Source: Candidatus Gallacutalibacter stercoravium (lineage in GTDB: Bacteria; Bacillota; Clostridia; Oscillospirales; Acutalibacteraceae). Taken from it: a stretch of 64,000 nt of DNA. The notes beneath the pieces were generated by a model. The model was not told where the DNA came from. It did no database searches and saw nothing but the letters and a program-made list of their open reading frames with translations. Of the stretch, positions 43,631 through 54,111 are shown piece by piece. The DNA is taken from NCBI GenBank assembly GCA_018716975.1, contig DVJE01000008.1:1-64000 (forward strand), read 5' to 3'. The position numbers and the translations under genes are program-made. The first letter of the stretch is position 1; the number at the start of each line of letters is the position of its first letter.

Positions 43631-43828
43631 ATGGACGTCCGTCCGGGTGATTTTTTAGAGATGAAAAAGCAGCACCCCTGCGGTTGTAAGCGGTTTTTGG
43701 TGCTGCGATCCGGCATGGATTTTAAAATCCGTTGCACCCAATGCGGCCATGAGATTATGATTCCGCGGGTAAAGGCAGAAAAGAATATTAAGAAGATTAT
43801 CAGAGAAGAAAAGGCCGACGCTTTATAG
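43631..43828 (+). CDS. DUF951 small zinc-ribbon-like protein
   Basis: Protein of 65 aa matching the DUF951 family. It starts MDVRPGDFLEMKKQHPCG, then FLVLRSGMDFKIRC, CTQCGH and ends in a basic tail (VKAEKNIKKIIREEK). The Cys pairs suggest one zinc. GAGGGAGG lies 8 bases ahead of ATG 43631. Known relatives are conserved in Firmicutes and commonly lie near ribosome or GTPase genes; no function is established to my knowledge. It sits 51 bases ahead of prfA and may be cotranscribed. Confidence 0.9.
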   Translation: MDVRPGDFLEMKKQHPCGCKRFLVLRSGMDFKIRCTQCGHEIMIPRVKAEKNIKKIIREEKADAL

Positions 43829-43879
43829 CCTGCTCAATGCTCTATCGAACAATAAAGCAGAAAGCAGGAGAGATATAAT

Positions 43880-44962
43880 ATGTTTGAAAAGCTACAGGTT
43901 TTTGAAGAAAAATACGAAGATATCAACCGCCAACTGTGCGATCCTGCGGTTGTGGCGGATCAAGAAACCTACCGCGCCCTGATGAAGGAGTATAAAAATC
44001 TTACCCCTTTGGTAGAAACCTACCGCGCTTACCGCAACGCCTGTGCGCAAGAGCAGGAGGCAGCCCAGCTTTTAGAGGAAAAAGGGCTGGATAAAGAGCT
44101 GGAGCAATTGGCCGAAGCAGAGTTGCAGCAGGGGCGTGAGGAACAACAGCGCTTAGCGGAAGAACTGAAAATTTTATTGCTGCCCAAGGATCCCAATGAC
44201 GAACGAAACGTGATTATGGAAATACGCGGCGGCGCAGGCGGCGAAGAGGCGGCCTTGTTTTCCGGCACCCTTTACCGGATGTATACCATGTATGCCGAGC
44301 TGCGCGGTTGGGGTACGGAACTAATTAACGCAAACGAAACCGAACTGGGCGGCTTTAAAGAAATCAGCTTTATGATAACCGGCGAGGGCGCCTATTCCCG
44401 CTTAAAATACGAAAGCGGCGTGCACCGCGTGCAGCGCGTGCCCGAAACCGAATCGCAGGGCCGTATCCACACGTCTACCGTGACGGTGGCGGTGCTGCCG
44501 GAGGCGGAGGATGTGGAAATCGATATCAATCCTGCTGATTTGCAGATTGATACCTACCGTTCCAGCGGCGCCGGCGGCCAGCACGTAAACAAGACCGAAT
44601 CGGCAATCCGCATTACCCATTTGCCCACCGGCGTGGTGGTGGAATGCCAGGACGAGCGCAGCCAATATAAAAACAAAGAAAAGGCCATGCGGGTGCTGAA
44701 ATCCCGCTTGTTAGAGGCCAAACGAGAAGAAATGAGCGGCGCCATCGCCCAAGAACGCAAGGCACAAGTGGGAACCGGTGATCGCTCCGAGCGGATTCGC
44801 ACCTATAACTTCCCCCAGGGCAGAATGACCGATCACCGCATTGGGCTTACCCTTTACCGGCTGGAAGATCTGCTTAACGGCAACTTGGATGAGGTAATAG
44901 ACGCCTTAATCACAGCGGATCGTGCGGCCCAAATTGAAAACAGCATGCAAGGGGACGAATAA
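43880..44962 (+). CDS. prfA: Peptide chain release factor 1
   Basis: Translation termination factor of 360 aa that reads UAA and UAG. The N-terminal coiled coil is followed by [20 protein letters not shown], the stop-codon domain with [28 protein letters not shown], and the GGQ loop in [20 protein letters not shown], which RF-modifying methylase targets. AGGAGA lies ahead of ATG 43880. Upstream of tsaC in the same unit. Confidence 0.97.
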   Translation: MFEKLQVFEEKYEDINRQLCDPAVVADQETYRALMKEYKNLTPLVETYRAYRNACAQEQEAAQLLEEKGLDKELEQLAEAELQQGREEQQRLAEELKILLLPKDPNDERNVIMEIRGGAGGEEAALFSGTLYRMYTMYAELRGWGTELINANETELGGFKEISFMITGEGAYSRLKYESGVHRVQRVPETESQGRIHTSTVTVAVLPEAEDVEIDINPADLQIDTYRSSGAGGQHVNKTESAIRITHLPTGVVVECQDERSQYKNKEKAMRVLKSRLLEAKREEMSGAIAQERKAQVGTGDRSERIRTYNFPQGRMTDHRIGLTLYRLEDLLNGNLDEVIDALITADRAAQIENSMQGDE

Positions 44963-44981
44963 GCCGGGCGGTAAAAGAGGG

Positions 44982-46010
44982 ATGAATTTGAAAACAGAAT
45001 GGTTGTCTGCGGCGCGGACGGAGGATATCCAGCGCGCCGCAGACTTGCTAAAAAACGGCGGCCTGGTGGGGTTGCCGACCGAAACGGTATATGGCCTGGC
45101 CGCTAATGCGTTAGACGGCGGCGTTGTCAAAAAAATCTTTTTGGCGAAGGGCCGCCCACAGGATAACCCTTTAATTGTTCATGTGGCGTCGGTGGAGCAG
45201 GTGGCGCCTTTGGTGCAAGTTTTTCCTGCCGGTGCTCAAGCATTGGCAAAGGCCTATTGGCCCGGGCCGCTGACCATTATTTTGCCAAAGGCGGATTGTA
45301 TTCCTCTGGAAACCAGCGCGGGGTTACCCACAGTGGCGGTTCGCTTTCCCGCCCATCCGGCGGCGCAAGCGGTGATACGAGCTTGCGGTTTGCCGTTAGC
45401 CGCCCCTTCGGGCAATTTATCCGGCCGCCCCAGCCCTACCACGGCTCAGCATATGTGGCATGATATGCAAGGGCGCATCGACGCCGTGCTGGACGGCGGG
45501 CCCTGCGAGGTAGGGGTAGAATCCACCGTGGTTACACTGGCGGGCGAGAGGCCCCGGCTACTGCGCCCCGGCGGTATAACGCTAGAGCAACTGCAGGCGG
45601 TGTTGGGCCCGGTGGATGTGGATGAGGCGGTGCTCAACCGTTTGCCCGAGGGGGAAACGGCGGCGTCCCCCGGTATGAAATATAAGCATTATGCCCCCAA
45701 CGCACGGGTGATTATCATAAAGGGCACCTCTGGGCAATATGCTGCTTATGTAAATAGCCACGCTGCGCCCGGGGTGGCCGCCCTTTGTTACAAAGAAGAA
45801 GAGCCCATGCTCCAGGTGCCGTGTATCAGCTATGGCGGGCAGGGCGACGACAGGGCCTTGGCCCATGAGCTGTTTCGTGCGCTGCGGGCCTTTGATGACG
45901 ATACCGGCGTTAAGCTGGTGTATGCCCGCTGCCCAGAACCCACCGGCCTGGGTATGGCGGTATATAACCGGCTGATACGAGCCGCGGGATTTGAGGTGTT
46001 GCAGCTGTGA
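44982..46010 (+). CDS. tsaC: Threonylcarbamoyl-AMP synthase (Sua5 type)
   Basis: Makes threonylcarbamoyl-AMP from threonine, bicarbonate and ATP for t6A37 in ANN-decoding tRNAs. The YrdC domain occupies residues ~10-200 (GGLVGLPTETVYGLAANAL, KGRPQDNPLIVHV, ARFPAHP-like VRFPAHPAAQAV, PLAAPSGNLSGRPSPTTAQHM, EVGVESTVVTL) and is followed by the C-terminal Sua5 domain with SPGMKYKHYAP. ATG 44982 is directly after AGAGGG; TTG 44988, 6 bases from that site, is an alternative. Ends in a GTGA overlap with coaE, so the two are coupled. Confidence 0.93.
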   Translation: MNLKTEWLSAARTEDIQRAADLLKNGGLVGLPTETVYGLAANALDGGVVKKIFLAKGRPQDNPLIVHVASVEQVAPLVQVFPAGAQALAKAYWPGPLTIILPKADCIPLETSAGLPTVAVRFPAHPAAQAVIRACGLPLAAPSGNLSGRPSPTTAQHMWHDMQGRIDAVLDGGPCEVGVESTVVTLAGERPRLLRPGGITLEQLQAVLGPVDVDEAVLNRLPEGETAASPGMKYKHYAPNARVIIIKGTSGQYAAYVNSHAAPGVAALCYKEEEPMLQVPCISYGGQGDDRALAHELFRALRAFDDDTGVKLVYARCPEPTGLGMAVYNRLIRAAGFEVLQL

Positions 46011-46639
46011 GCACCGCTTTTTACCAAAAAGGACAGCTCATTGGTCTAACGGGCCCCACCGGCGCCGGGAAGAGCACCGTGTGCACCTCGTTGATGCAGC
46101 GTGGTTGGGGTGTGGTGGATGCGGACGCTACGGCGCGCTTGGTAACGCAACCCGGCCAGCCGTGCCTGGTGGAGTTGGCCGAGGCTTTTGGAAAAGACAT
46201 CCTAACCCCTGATGGGGCACTGCGCCGCGCCGTGTTGGCAGACCGGGCCTTTTCCTCCCCGCAGGATACCCAACGGTTGAATGCCATTACCCACCCCCAT
46301 ATTTTGCGCCTGATAAAAGAAAAAGTAGGGCAGCTTTACAGCAGCGGAAAAAAGCTGGTGGCGCTGGACGCGCCGCTGCTGTTTGAAAGCGGTTTGGCAG
46401 AGGGCTGCGCCGCCACAGTGGCGGTGCTGGCGCCGGCGCAGCAGCGTTTGGCCCGGATTATGCAACGGGATAATATAACGCAAACGGCGGCACAAAAACG
46501 GATGTCCGCCCAGCCGGATGATCAATTTTATCTTGCGCGGGCCAGTTATGTGCTGTATAATACGGGCAATAGCGAAGCATTGTATCAACAAGCGCAGCAG
46601 TTGGCCGCGCAGCTGGAAGAGGCTTATGGGCAAGGCTAA
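46007..46639 (+). CDS. coaE: Dephospho-CoA kinase
   Basis: Last step of coenzyme A synthesis, phosphorylating dephospho-CoA at the 3' ribose hydroxyl. P-loop GLTGPTGAGKSTV at the N-terminus, WGVVDADATAR, LDAPLLFESGL and the C-terminal QQRLARIMQRDNI, QKRMSAQ segments are all present in 210 aa. The GTG start overlaps the tsaC stop by 4 bases. It leads into the lytic transglycosylase, whose start lies 31 bases after the stop. Confidence 0.95.
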   Translation: MSTAFYQKGQLIGLTGPTGAGKSTVCTSLMQRGWGVVDADATARLVTQPGQPCLVELAEAFGKDILTPDGALRRAVLADRAFSSPQDTQRLNAITHPHILRLIKEKVGQLYSSGKKLVALDAPLLFESGLAEGCAATVAVLAPAQQRLARIMQRDNITQTAAQKRMSAQPDDQFYLARASYVLYNTGNSEALYQQAQQLAAQLEEAYGQG

Positions 46640-46670
46640 GCCCCCAACAGGGCTGGAAAAGGAGTTTGCT

Positions 46671-47291
46671 GTGAAAGCGGATACCGCTGAAATCGTAACA
46701 ACGCAAGAAAAACCCGCCAAGAAAAAAGCGTGGGGGCCTGTGCGGTGGATAGGTATGTTGCTGATTCTGGTGCTGGTGTGCGGCGGGATGATCACCGCTT
46801 ACCGCTACTTTATTATCAGTGCATATCCCTTGCAGTATGAAGAATATGTAGAGGAAGCCGCCCGGGATTATGGGGTGGATCCTGCGCTGATTTATGCCGT
46901 TATCCGTACAGAGAGCGAGTTTCAACCCGACGCGGTTTCTAGCCAAGGGGCGATGGGTTTGATGCAGCTGATGCCCTCTACCTTTGAGTGGCTGCAAGAT
47001 AAGCGGGGCCAACAGCCGCATTATACAGAGCAGCAGCTGTGTGACCCACAGATCAATATTGATTACGGCGTGTATATGTTGTCTATCTTACAACAAGAGT
47101 TTTCAGACGAGGTGGCAGTGCTCAGCGCCTATAACGCCGGCATGGGGATTACCGGCCGGTGGTTGGAGGATGAAGATTATTCCTCGGATGGGAGGACCCT
47201 GAGCAGTATTCCCTATGATGAAACCCGCAACTATGTACAGCAGGTGCTGGCAAGCCGGGATCAATACAACAGCCTATACTTTGACAAATAA
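46671..47291 (+). CDS. Membrane-anchored lytic transglycosylase
   Basis: Slt-type peptidoglycan lyase of 206 aa. A short basic N-terminus, one membrane helix (WIGMLLILVLVCGGMITAY) and an extracellular lysozyme-like domain with catalytic Glu in VIRTESEFQPDAVSSQGAMGLMQLMP; NAGMGITGRWL and ETRNYVQQVL close the fold. GTG 46671 is chosen because AAAAGGAG lies 6 bases upstream; an ATG at 46626 inside coaE has a poorer site. It would cut glycan strands forming 1,6-anhydro ends, perhaps in cell growth or spore work. Confidence 0.9.
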   Translation: MKADTAEIVTTQEKPAKKKAWGPVRWIGMLLILVLVCGGMITAYRYFIISAYPLQYEEYVEEAARDYGVDPALIYAVIRTESEFQPDAVSSQGAMGLMQLMPSTFEWLQDKRGQQPHYTEQQLCDPQINIDYGVYMLSILQQEFSDEVAVLSAYNAGMGITGRWLEDEDYSSDGRTLSSIPYDETRNYVQQVLASRDQYNSLYFDK

Positions 47292-47320
47292 GTTGGGGTT
47301 GTACGGCGAGCGCGCGATTG

Positions 47321-47352
47321 CGGCTGTTACAGCCGGTATTGTTTTCTCTTTA
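47321..47352 (+). terminator. Possible intrinsic terminator
   Basis: CGGCTG-TTA-CAGCCG stem followed by GTATTGTTTTCTCTTTAT, after the transglycosylase gene. Confidence 0.55.
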
Positions 47353-47417
47353 TTTACCCATGGGGACGAACCCGCAATGTCAAATACTGCAAAAAAGAAA
47401 GAAATGAGGATTTGCAT

Positions 47418-48833
47418 ATGTCGCAAAAAACAGAAGTAGAAAAGCTGAAAGAAGAATTGTTAACCGAGCGCAAAAACGGCGCGAGCAAGGTGGATGCTGA
47501 AACGCTGCAAAAGGCAGACGACTTTTGCGAAGATTACAAGGCATTTTTAAACCGTGCGAAAACCGAGCGCGAGGCGGTGGCGGCCGCCGTGCAGCTGGCT
47601 GAGCAAGCAGGCTTTACCCCCTTTGATTTGCAGCGCCAGTATCAGCCCGGCGATAAGGTGTATTTGGTCAATCGGGAAAAGGCGGCGGTGTTTGCCGTAA
47701 TCGGCCAGAAGCGCAGCCGGGAGGGCGTGCGTATTGCGGTGGCCCATATTGATTCCCCTCGGGTGGATCTAAAGCCCAATCCTTTGTACGAAGCCAACGA
47801 TCTGGCCTTTTTCAAAACCCATTATTACGGCGGGATCAAGAAGTACCAGTGGGCCGCTATCCCGCTTTCTCTGCACGGCAAGGTGATGCGCAAAGATGGC
47901 AGCAGCGTTACGGTTCGTTTGGGAGAAGAGGCGGGGGAACCCTGCTTCTGCATCACCGATCTGTTGCCCCATCTGGCTACAGAGCAAATGAACAAGACGG
48001 TGCGCAAGGCGTTTACCGGCGAAGATCTCAATATTTTAATCGGCAGCCGTCCCTTCCGGGCGGATTCCGGTTCCGATTTGGTGAAGCTCAATATCATGCG
48101 CCTGCTGCATGAAAAGTATGGCATTGTAGAGCAAGACTTCCTCTCGGCAGAGCTGGAGCTGGTTCCTGCATTCCCTGCGGTGGATATAGGCTTTGATCGC
48201 AGCATGATAGGCGCTTACGGCCATGACGACCGCGTGTGCGCTTACCCGGCCCTGATGGCCGCCATCGACGCCAAGGTGCCGGAATGCACCTCGGTGGTGA
48301 TTTTAGCCGATAAAGAAGAGGTGGGCAGCGACGGCAACACGGGCATGAATTCCTCTTTCTTGCGTTATTTCATCGCCGATTTGGCCATGCAGGACGGCAT
48401 GGAGGCGCGGCATGTGCTATCCCGCTCCACCTGCCTTTCGGCAGATGTTAACGCGGCGTTTGACCCCAATTATGCTTCTGCTTATGAGGTGAACAACAGT
48501 TGCCATTTGAATGGTGGCGTGGTTGTTACAAAATATACCGGCTCCGGCGGTAAGTCCGGCACCTCCGATGCCTCGGCGGAATTTGCCGGCCGCGTGCGCT
48601 GCATGCTGGATAATGCCCAGGTGCTTTGGCAAACCGGCGAGCTGGGCAAGGTAGACATGGGCGGCGGCGGCACGGTTGCAATGTTTGTGGCCAACCTGAA
48701 TGTAGATGTTATCGATGTAGGCGTGCCAGTGCTTTCTATGCACGCGCCCTTTGAGGTGGTATCTAAGCTGGATGTGTATATGGCCTATCGAGCTTTTGCT
48801 GCCTTTTTTGAGGCCCAAGGCTTTAACGCATAA
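47418..48833 (+). CDS. M18-family aminopeptidase
   Basis: Dinuclear-zinc aminopeptidase of 471 aa that removes acidic or other N-terminal residues; it forms large dodecamers in relatives. Metal-binding HIDSPRVDLKPNPLYE, ADKEEVGSDGNTGMNSSFL and the GTSDASAEFAG, VLSMHAPFEVVSKLDVYM blocks are typical of the bacterial ApeA-like branch. ATG 47418 with GAGG 8 bases upstream. Monocistronic, ending at a strong terminator. Cytoplasmic. Confidence 0.93.
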   Translation: MSQKTEVEKLKEELLTERKNGASKVDAETLQKADDFCEDYKAFLNRAKTEREAVAAAVQLAEQAGFTPFDLQRQYQPGDKVYLVNREKAAVFAVIGQKRSREGVRIAVAHIDSPRVDLKPNPLYEANDLAFFKTHYYGGIKKYQWAAIPLSLHGKVMRKDGSSVTVRLGEEAGEPCFCITDLLPHLATEQMNKTVRKAFTGEDLNILIGSRPFRADSGSDLVKLNIMRLLHEKYGIVEQDFLSAELELVPAFPAVDIGFDRSMIGAYGHDDRVCAYPALMAAIDAKVPECTSVVILADKEEVGSDGNTGMNSSFLRYFIADLAMQDGMEARHVLSRSTCLSADVNAAFDPNYASAYEVNNSCHLNGGVVVTKYTGSGGKSGTSDASAEFAGRVRCMLDNAQVLWQTGELGKVDMGGGGTVAMFVANLNVDVIDVGVPVLSMHAPFEVVSKLDVYMAYRAFAAFFEAQGFNA

Positions 48834-48864
48834 CACTGTATAAGAAAAAAATAAACAAAACAGA

Positions 48865-48905
48865 GAAGCCCGATGGATTCTAATTTAATCCATCGGGCTT
48901 CCGGC
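48865..48905. terminator. Strong bidirectional terminator
   Basis: Perfect 15-bp stem GAAGCCCGATGGATT / AATCCATCGGGCTTC between the convergent M18 and mnmA genes. T-rich tails exist on both strands. Confidence 0.9.
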
Positions 48906-48964
48906 TTTTATCGGTTACTATCCGTTTAGTTTTACGGCTCTATCCATATAATCTGTCTAGCTGA

Positions 48965-50047
48965 TTAGGCTGAGGCGCCGGGGCTTACGATTGTGCCGCC
49001 GCCGATTACAGTATCGCCGTTGTAGAATACCACCGCTTGCCCGGGAGTAACCGAGCGCTGAGGCTGTTCAAATTCCACCTGCACTTGATCGTTTGAAAGG
49101 GGATATATTGTTGCAGCGGCAGCGGTAGCCTGATAACGCACCTTGGCGGTAACCTGTAAGGGCTGCTCTAGGGTGGAAAAGGGTATCCAGTTTAGCCGTT
49201 GCGCTGTTAAAGAAGAGGCGTATTGGCTGCCTTCTTCCCCTAAAACTACGGTGTTGTTTTGCGGGCAAATACGCACCACATACATCGGTTTGCCAAAGCT
49301 GCACCCTAGCCCTTTGCGCTGCCCTATTGTGTAATGAATAATCCCCCGGTGCTGGCCCAGCACCCGGCCTGCTTGATCCACAAAGTTGCCGGGTTGCGAG
49401 GCGTTTTTGGTATAGCGGGTGATAAATCCGGCATAATCCTTATCGGGAATAAAGCAGATTTCTTGGCTGTCTGGCTTAAAAGCCACGGGCAGCCCTCGCT
49501 GCTGCGCCAGAGCCCGGGCTTGGGATTTATCCAGCCCGCCCAAGGGGAACAAGGTGTGCGCCAGCTGAAACTGCGTCAGGTGATAGAGCACATAGCTTTG
49601 ATCCTTTTGATTGGGCGCGCGCTTTAACAGCCAGCGCCCATCGGGGCTTTTTTCAATGCGCGCATAGTGGCCGGTTGCAATATAATCACAACCCTCTTCC
49701 AAGGCCCGTTCCAACATAGCGTCAAACTTTAAATACCGGTTGCACGCCACACAAGGGTTGGGGGTGCGCCCGCAAAGATACTCTGCAACAAAATAATCTA
49801 CCACCTTTTGGCAAAAACGATCGCTAAAATCCCACACAAGGTGCGGAATCCCCAGCCAATCGGCCACTTGGCGGGCGTCTTGGGTATCGTCTAAGGAGCC
49901 GCAAGAACCAGTGGGGCCTTGCGGCAGATTATCCGGCCGCAGTTTCATGGTAACGCCAATAACGTCGTACCCTTGCTCTAAAAGCAAAAGAGCGGCAACA
50001 GAGCTATCCACGCCGCCGCTCATGCCTAATAAAACTTTCTTTTTCAT
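48965..50047 (-). CDS. mnmA: tRNA-specific 2-thiouridylase MnmA
   Basis: Thiolates U34 of Lys, Glu and Gln tRNAs using ATP and a sulfur carrier. PP-loop GMSGGVDSSVAALLLLEQG at the N-terminus, catalytic Cys in NPCVACNRYLKFD and in QEICFIPDKDY, plus the C-terminal barrel (HTIGQRKG-like YTIGQRKGLGC). Length 360 aa is normal. AAAGGATAA lies ahead of ATG 50047. Own transcription unit; no cysteine desulfurase is adjacent. Confidence 0.97.
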   Translation of the reverse strand: MKKKVLLGMSGGVDSSVAALLLLEQGYDVIGVTMKLRPDNLPQGPTGSCGSLDDTQDARQVADWLGIPHLVWDFSDRFCQKVVDYFVAEYLCGRTPNPCVACNRYLKFDAMLERALEEGCDYIATGHYARIEKSPDGRWLLKRAPNQKDQSYVLYHLTQFQLAHTLFPLGGLDKSQARALAQQRGLPVAFKPDSQEICFIPDKDYAGFITRYTKNASQPGNFVDQAGRVLGQHRGIIHYTIGQRKGLGCSFGKPMYVVRICPQNNTVVLGEEGSQYASSLTAQRLNWIPFSTLEQPLQVTAKVRYQATAAAATIYPLSNDQVQVEFEQPQRSVTPGQAVVFYNGDTVIGGGTIVSPGASA

Positions 50048-50083
50048 ATTTGTTATCCTTTTATGTGGTAATATGAGCGCATT

Positions 50084-50154
50084 AAAAAAGCGCCCACACG
50101 TTTTATCTGCAAATCTAGTGAAAGAGATGCAGTAAATAGGCGGTGCGCTTTTTT
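50084..50154 (-). terminator. Terminator-like hairpin with long loop
   Basis: AAAAAAGCGC (50084-50093) pairs with GCGCTTTTTT (50145-50154) across a 51-base loop. On the minus strand it follows the zinc-ribbon gene and ends in a T run. The long loop is unusual for a simple terminator. Confidence 0.55.
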
Positions 50155-50165
50155 ATGTACACAGG

Positions 50166-50978
50166 TTAGTCGGCAAAACACACCATATCGTTGTTGTTCA
50201 TATAGTAGACGGCTTGAATTTGGCTGTCGGTGCTCACAATGGCGTATATTGTCAGTTCGCCGGTTTCTCCTTCTTCCAGCCGCAACGGGGACACCGGCAA
50301 GTCGTTAAAACGCGAAGTGCTATATTGCCCATCGATGTCTTCAATCGAAAAATCGTTGCCGCTGTAAATAATCGCCAAGTCACTGTCGGAGCGCTGTAAC
50401 GAAATTTCAAACCGGGCCACGGCGCATTCATAGCCGGGCTGCAGCTGAGAAAGATCCGCACCCATTTCCGCCAACTGGGCGTTGGCGGCATCTCCTCGAA
50501 TAAGTTCCGTCAAGGTGATGTTAGCCGTGCATTCGCTGTATTCAAACAGCACATTTGGCTGCTGCCCGGTTAGGGTAACAGACTCCCCAGTTGTATAAGG
50601 ATTATCAGTAAGCCCTTTGTTCTCTTCCTGCATTTCCATTTGAGAATAAGGGTTTCTGGAAGGCGAGGATGTGTAAAATACCACGAAACAAGCGATTGCA
50701 ATAATAACAGCAGCGCCGATGATAGAAAGAGCCACAGCGGCGGCGTGATTTTTTTTAGGCGGGGCCTGAAATGCAGCCCCTTGAGGCGCGCCCCCGTAAT
50801 AAGGCCCGGGCGGCGGGTAACCAACAGGCGGCTGTTGCGCCCAAGGCTGTGCGGGCGCAGGTTCGCCGGGGGCGGTATCTGTTGGGCGGGCCGCAAAAGA
50901 CCCCGGCTCTGTAGCGCCGCATTTTGGGCACACTGGGATGTTGTCGGGAATAATTCCCCCGCAAATCCTACATATCAT
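50166..50978 (-). CDS. Zinc-ribbon membrane protein, unknown function
   Basis: Protein of 270 aa. A zinc ribbon (CRICGGIIPDNIPVCPKCG) opens it, then a Pro/Gly/Ala-rich linker (residues ~20-75), one membrane helix (AAAVALSIIGAAVIIAIACFVVFY), and an extracellular beta-rich domain (LFEYSECTANITLTELIRG ... FEISLQRSDSDLAIIYSGNDFSIED) resembling lipoprotein-like DUF4352/DUF5067 modules. ATG 50978 follows GAGGTG. A surface-sensing or structural role is guesswork. Confidence 0.75.
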   Translation of the reverse strand: MICRICGGIIPDNIPVCPKCGATEPGSFAARPTDTAPGEPAPAQPWAQQPPVGYPPPGPYYGGAPQGAAFQAPPKKNHAAAVALSIIGAAVIIAIACFVVFYTSSPSRNPYSQMEMQEENKGLTDNPYTTGESVTLTGQQPNVLFEYSECTANITLTELIRGDAANAQLAEMGADLSQLQPGYECAVARFEISLQRSDSDLAIIYSGNDFSIEDIDGQYSTSRFNDLPVSPLRLEEGETGELTIYAIVSTDSQIQAVYYMNNNDMVCFAD

Positions 50979-51025
50979 ATAAGAAAACACCTCGTCTTTT
51001 CATTAACACTCTTTTTGGGCGGAGG

Positions 51026-52042
51026 TTAAGCGAAGAGCTCCATACAGCCGGTGAAACCGGCAAAAGAATGCGAAGAACCACGTGCGTCTAGATACGTTCC
51101 GTCTAAGGAGCCTATCAGCCGCGTGCCGGCCAAGGCGTGATCGCTATATTCTAACTGAGGCCGCCACAGGGCGGAAAACATGCCGTCTTCCGAAGCTAGA
51201 TGGGCCGGGCTTTTTAAAGCTTTTTCGGTAGATTGCGCCGCAATTCCAGAAATAGGGGATAATCCTTCTTGTAAAAAGAGGGCGCCGGTTTGTGGGGTGG
51301 TTGATGCGGCATGCTGTGTACCGGGCTGAAAAATAGGCACCCAAAACCCCAAAAAGCCGTCGGAGCCAAGCCCACAGGCGTAAATCTGCCCACCATCCCG
51401 CTTGCCCCGGGTGCCGCGCGACCAGGTGAGGGTGGCGCAAGCGTCCTTTTCGTGCAGGGTATACACCTCTCCACCGCATTTTATTGTGCCAGAAGCAGCC
51501 ATGCAGCTGCCGTGCGCAGCGTAATAAAAAGTATTGCGGCCCGCCAAAGGCTGGGCGATAGATAAATAATCCGGCATTGTTTGTTTCAGCGATAAAGAGA
51601 AATATAGATTTTTGCCTTCAAAAAAATTGATAAACTCGCATTTTAAAAACCGCTTGCCGGCGGCCTGCGAAAAGTTAATACCAACGCGTTTGTTGTTAAA
51701 AGTAACGTCACCCGAAAGGGGGGAAGCCGGCATCATGGTGCCGGAAGGCGCAATGAATTTTGCAGCCGAGGATTGACGCACCTGCAGTGAGGATCCCGCT
51801 TTATTTATTAAGGTGACGCACGCAGCGGCTTTTAAACCAAAACAGCCAACGGTTAAAATTAAAATAATGTCGCGGCTGCAAATAAAATAGCTATCTTGCT
51901 CCACAACGCGGTAGCTGGGCGCCGCTACCTGAGAGCGATCGTAGCGCAGCAAAGGGGATCGGGCCCAACCCTGCACGGCAAGGGTGCCGTTTTCGTTTAA
52001 TAAATCCTGTGCAACGGTAATTTCTGTTTGTACGTTTTGCAT
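51026..52042 (-). CDS. DUF2804-like protein
   Basis: Protein of 338 aa whose layout resembles DUF2804: an early LNENGTLAVQGWARSPLLRYDRS segment, a mid-region MMPASPLSGDVTFNNKRVGINF, a WSRGTRGKRDGGQIYACG block and a C-terminal LEYSDHALAGTRLIGSLDGTYLDARG. It has no signal peptide. Function unknown to me; assignment rests on pattern memory, not a search. AAGGAGG lies ahead of ATG 52042, and a near-consensus promoter lies about 170 bases upstream. Confidence 0.6.
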   Translation of the reverse strand: MQNVQTEITVAQDLLNENGTLAVQGWARSPLLRYDRSQVAAPSYRVVEQDSYFICSRDIILILTVGCFGLKAAACVTLINKAGSSLQVRQSSAAKFIAPSGTMMPASPLSGDVTFNNKRVGINFSQAAGKRFLKCEFINFFEGKNLYFSLSLKQTMPDYLSIAQPLAGRNTFYYAAHGSCMAASGTIKCGGEVYTLHEKDACATLTWSRGTRGKRDGGQIYACGLGSDGFLGFWVPIFQPGTQHAASTTPQTGALFLQEGLSPISGIAAQSTEKALKSPAHLASEDGMFSALWRPQLEYSDHALAGTRLIGSLDGTYLDARGSSHSFAGFTGCMELFA

Positions 52043-52335
52043 AGGTGCGCCTCCTTATTTGCCGATCGATGCTTCCGGGTTAAAAATATACTTTTGCTTC
52101 TTTACCTACAACAAATTGCGGTATCTCTTTTGCTTGGGATATCTGGCAGCGGCGCAACGCTTTTGGTAGGATGCCCGGAATCAAATACATTAAGCTTTCA
52201 TTGCCACTCTTTTTATAGTATAAGCGCTGATAGCCTTTTTTTCAACCAATTCCGCCCGTGCCTATATGTTATTTGCAAAATGTTCATACTCCTTCTTTAT
52301 ATTGGGTAGCGCTTAGATGCCCGGTGCCGCCGCAA
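52043..52335 (-). other. Leader and promoter region of the DUF2804-like gene
   Basis: Contains the promoter at 52217-52245 and a leader of about 165 bases. A 36-codon minus-strand frame (52080-52190) lies in the leader; it would read on to a stop just ahead of the next ribosome-binding site if one T of a T5 run were skipped. Confidence 0.5.
52217..52245 (-). promoter_or_regulatory. Sigma-A promoter of the DUF2804-like gene
   Basis: Minus strand: TTGAAA (52245-52240), 17-base spacer, TATACT (52222-52217). Confidence 0.75.
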
Positions 52336-52363
52336 AAGCAAAGGCGCCGCAGCCGCGGCGCCT
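52336..52363 (-). terminator. Intrinsic terminator of ilvBNC
   Basis: Nine-bp stem AGGCGCCGC / GCGGCGCCT followed on the minus strand by TTGCTTTTGC, 60 bases after the ilvC stop. Confidence 0.75.
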
Positions 52364-52422
52364 TTTGGGGAAAATTACAATATGTTCCTTCTAGTCTTTG
52401 CTGGGAGTGAATGGGCAAAAGC

Positions 52423-54064
<1,642 letters not shown>

Positions 54065-54111
54065 GCCATAGGTTCCTTTCTGTTCCTGTGCCGGCGCGAT
54101 ATGCGCGCCGG

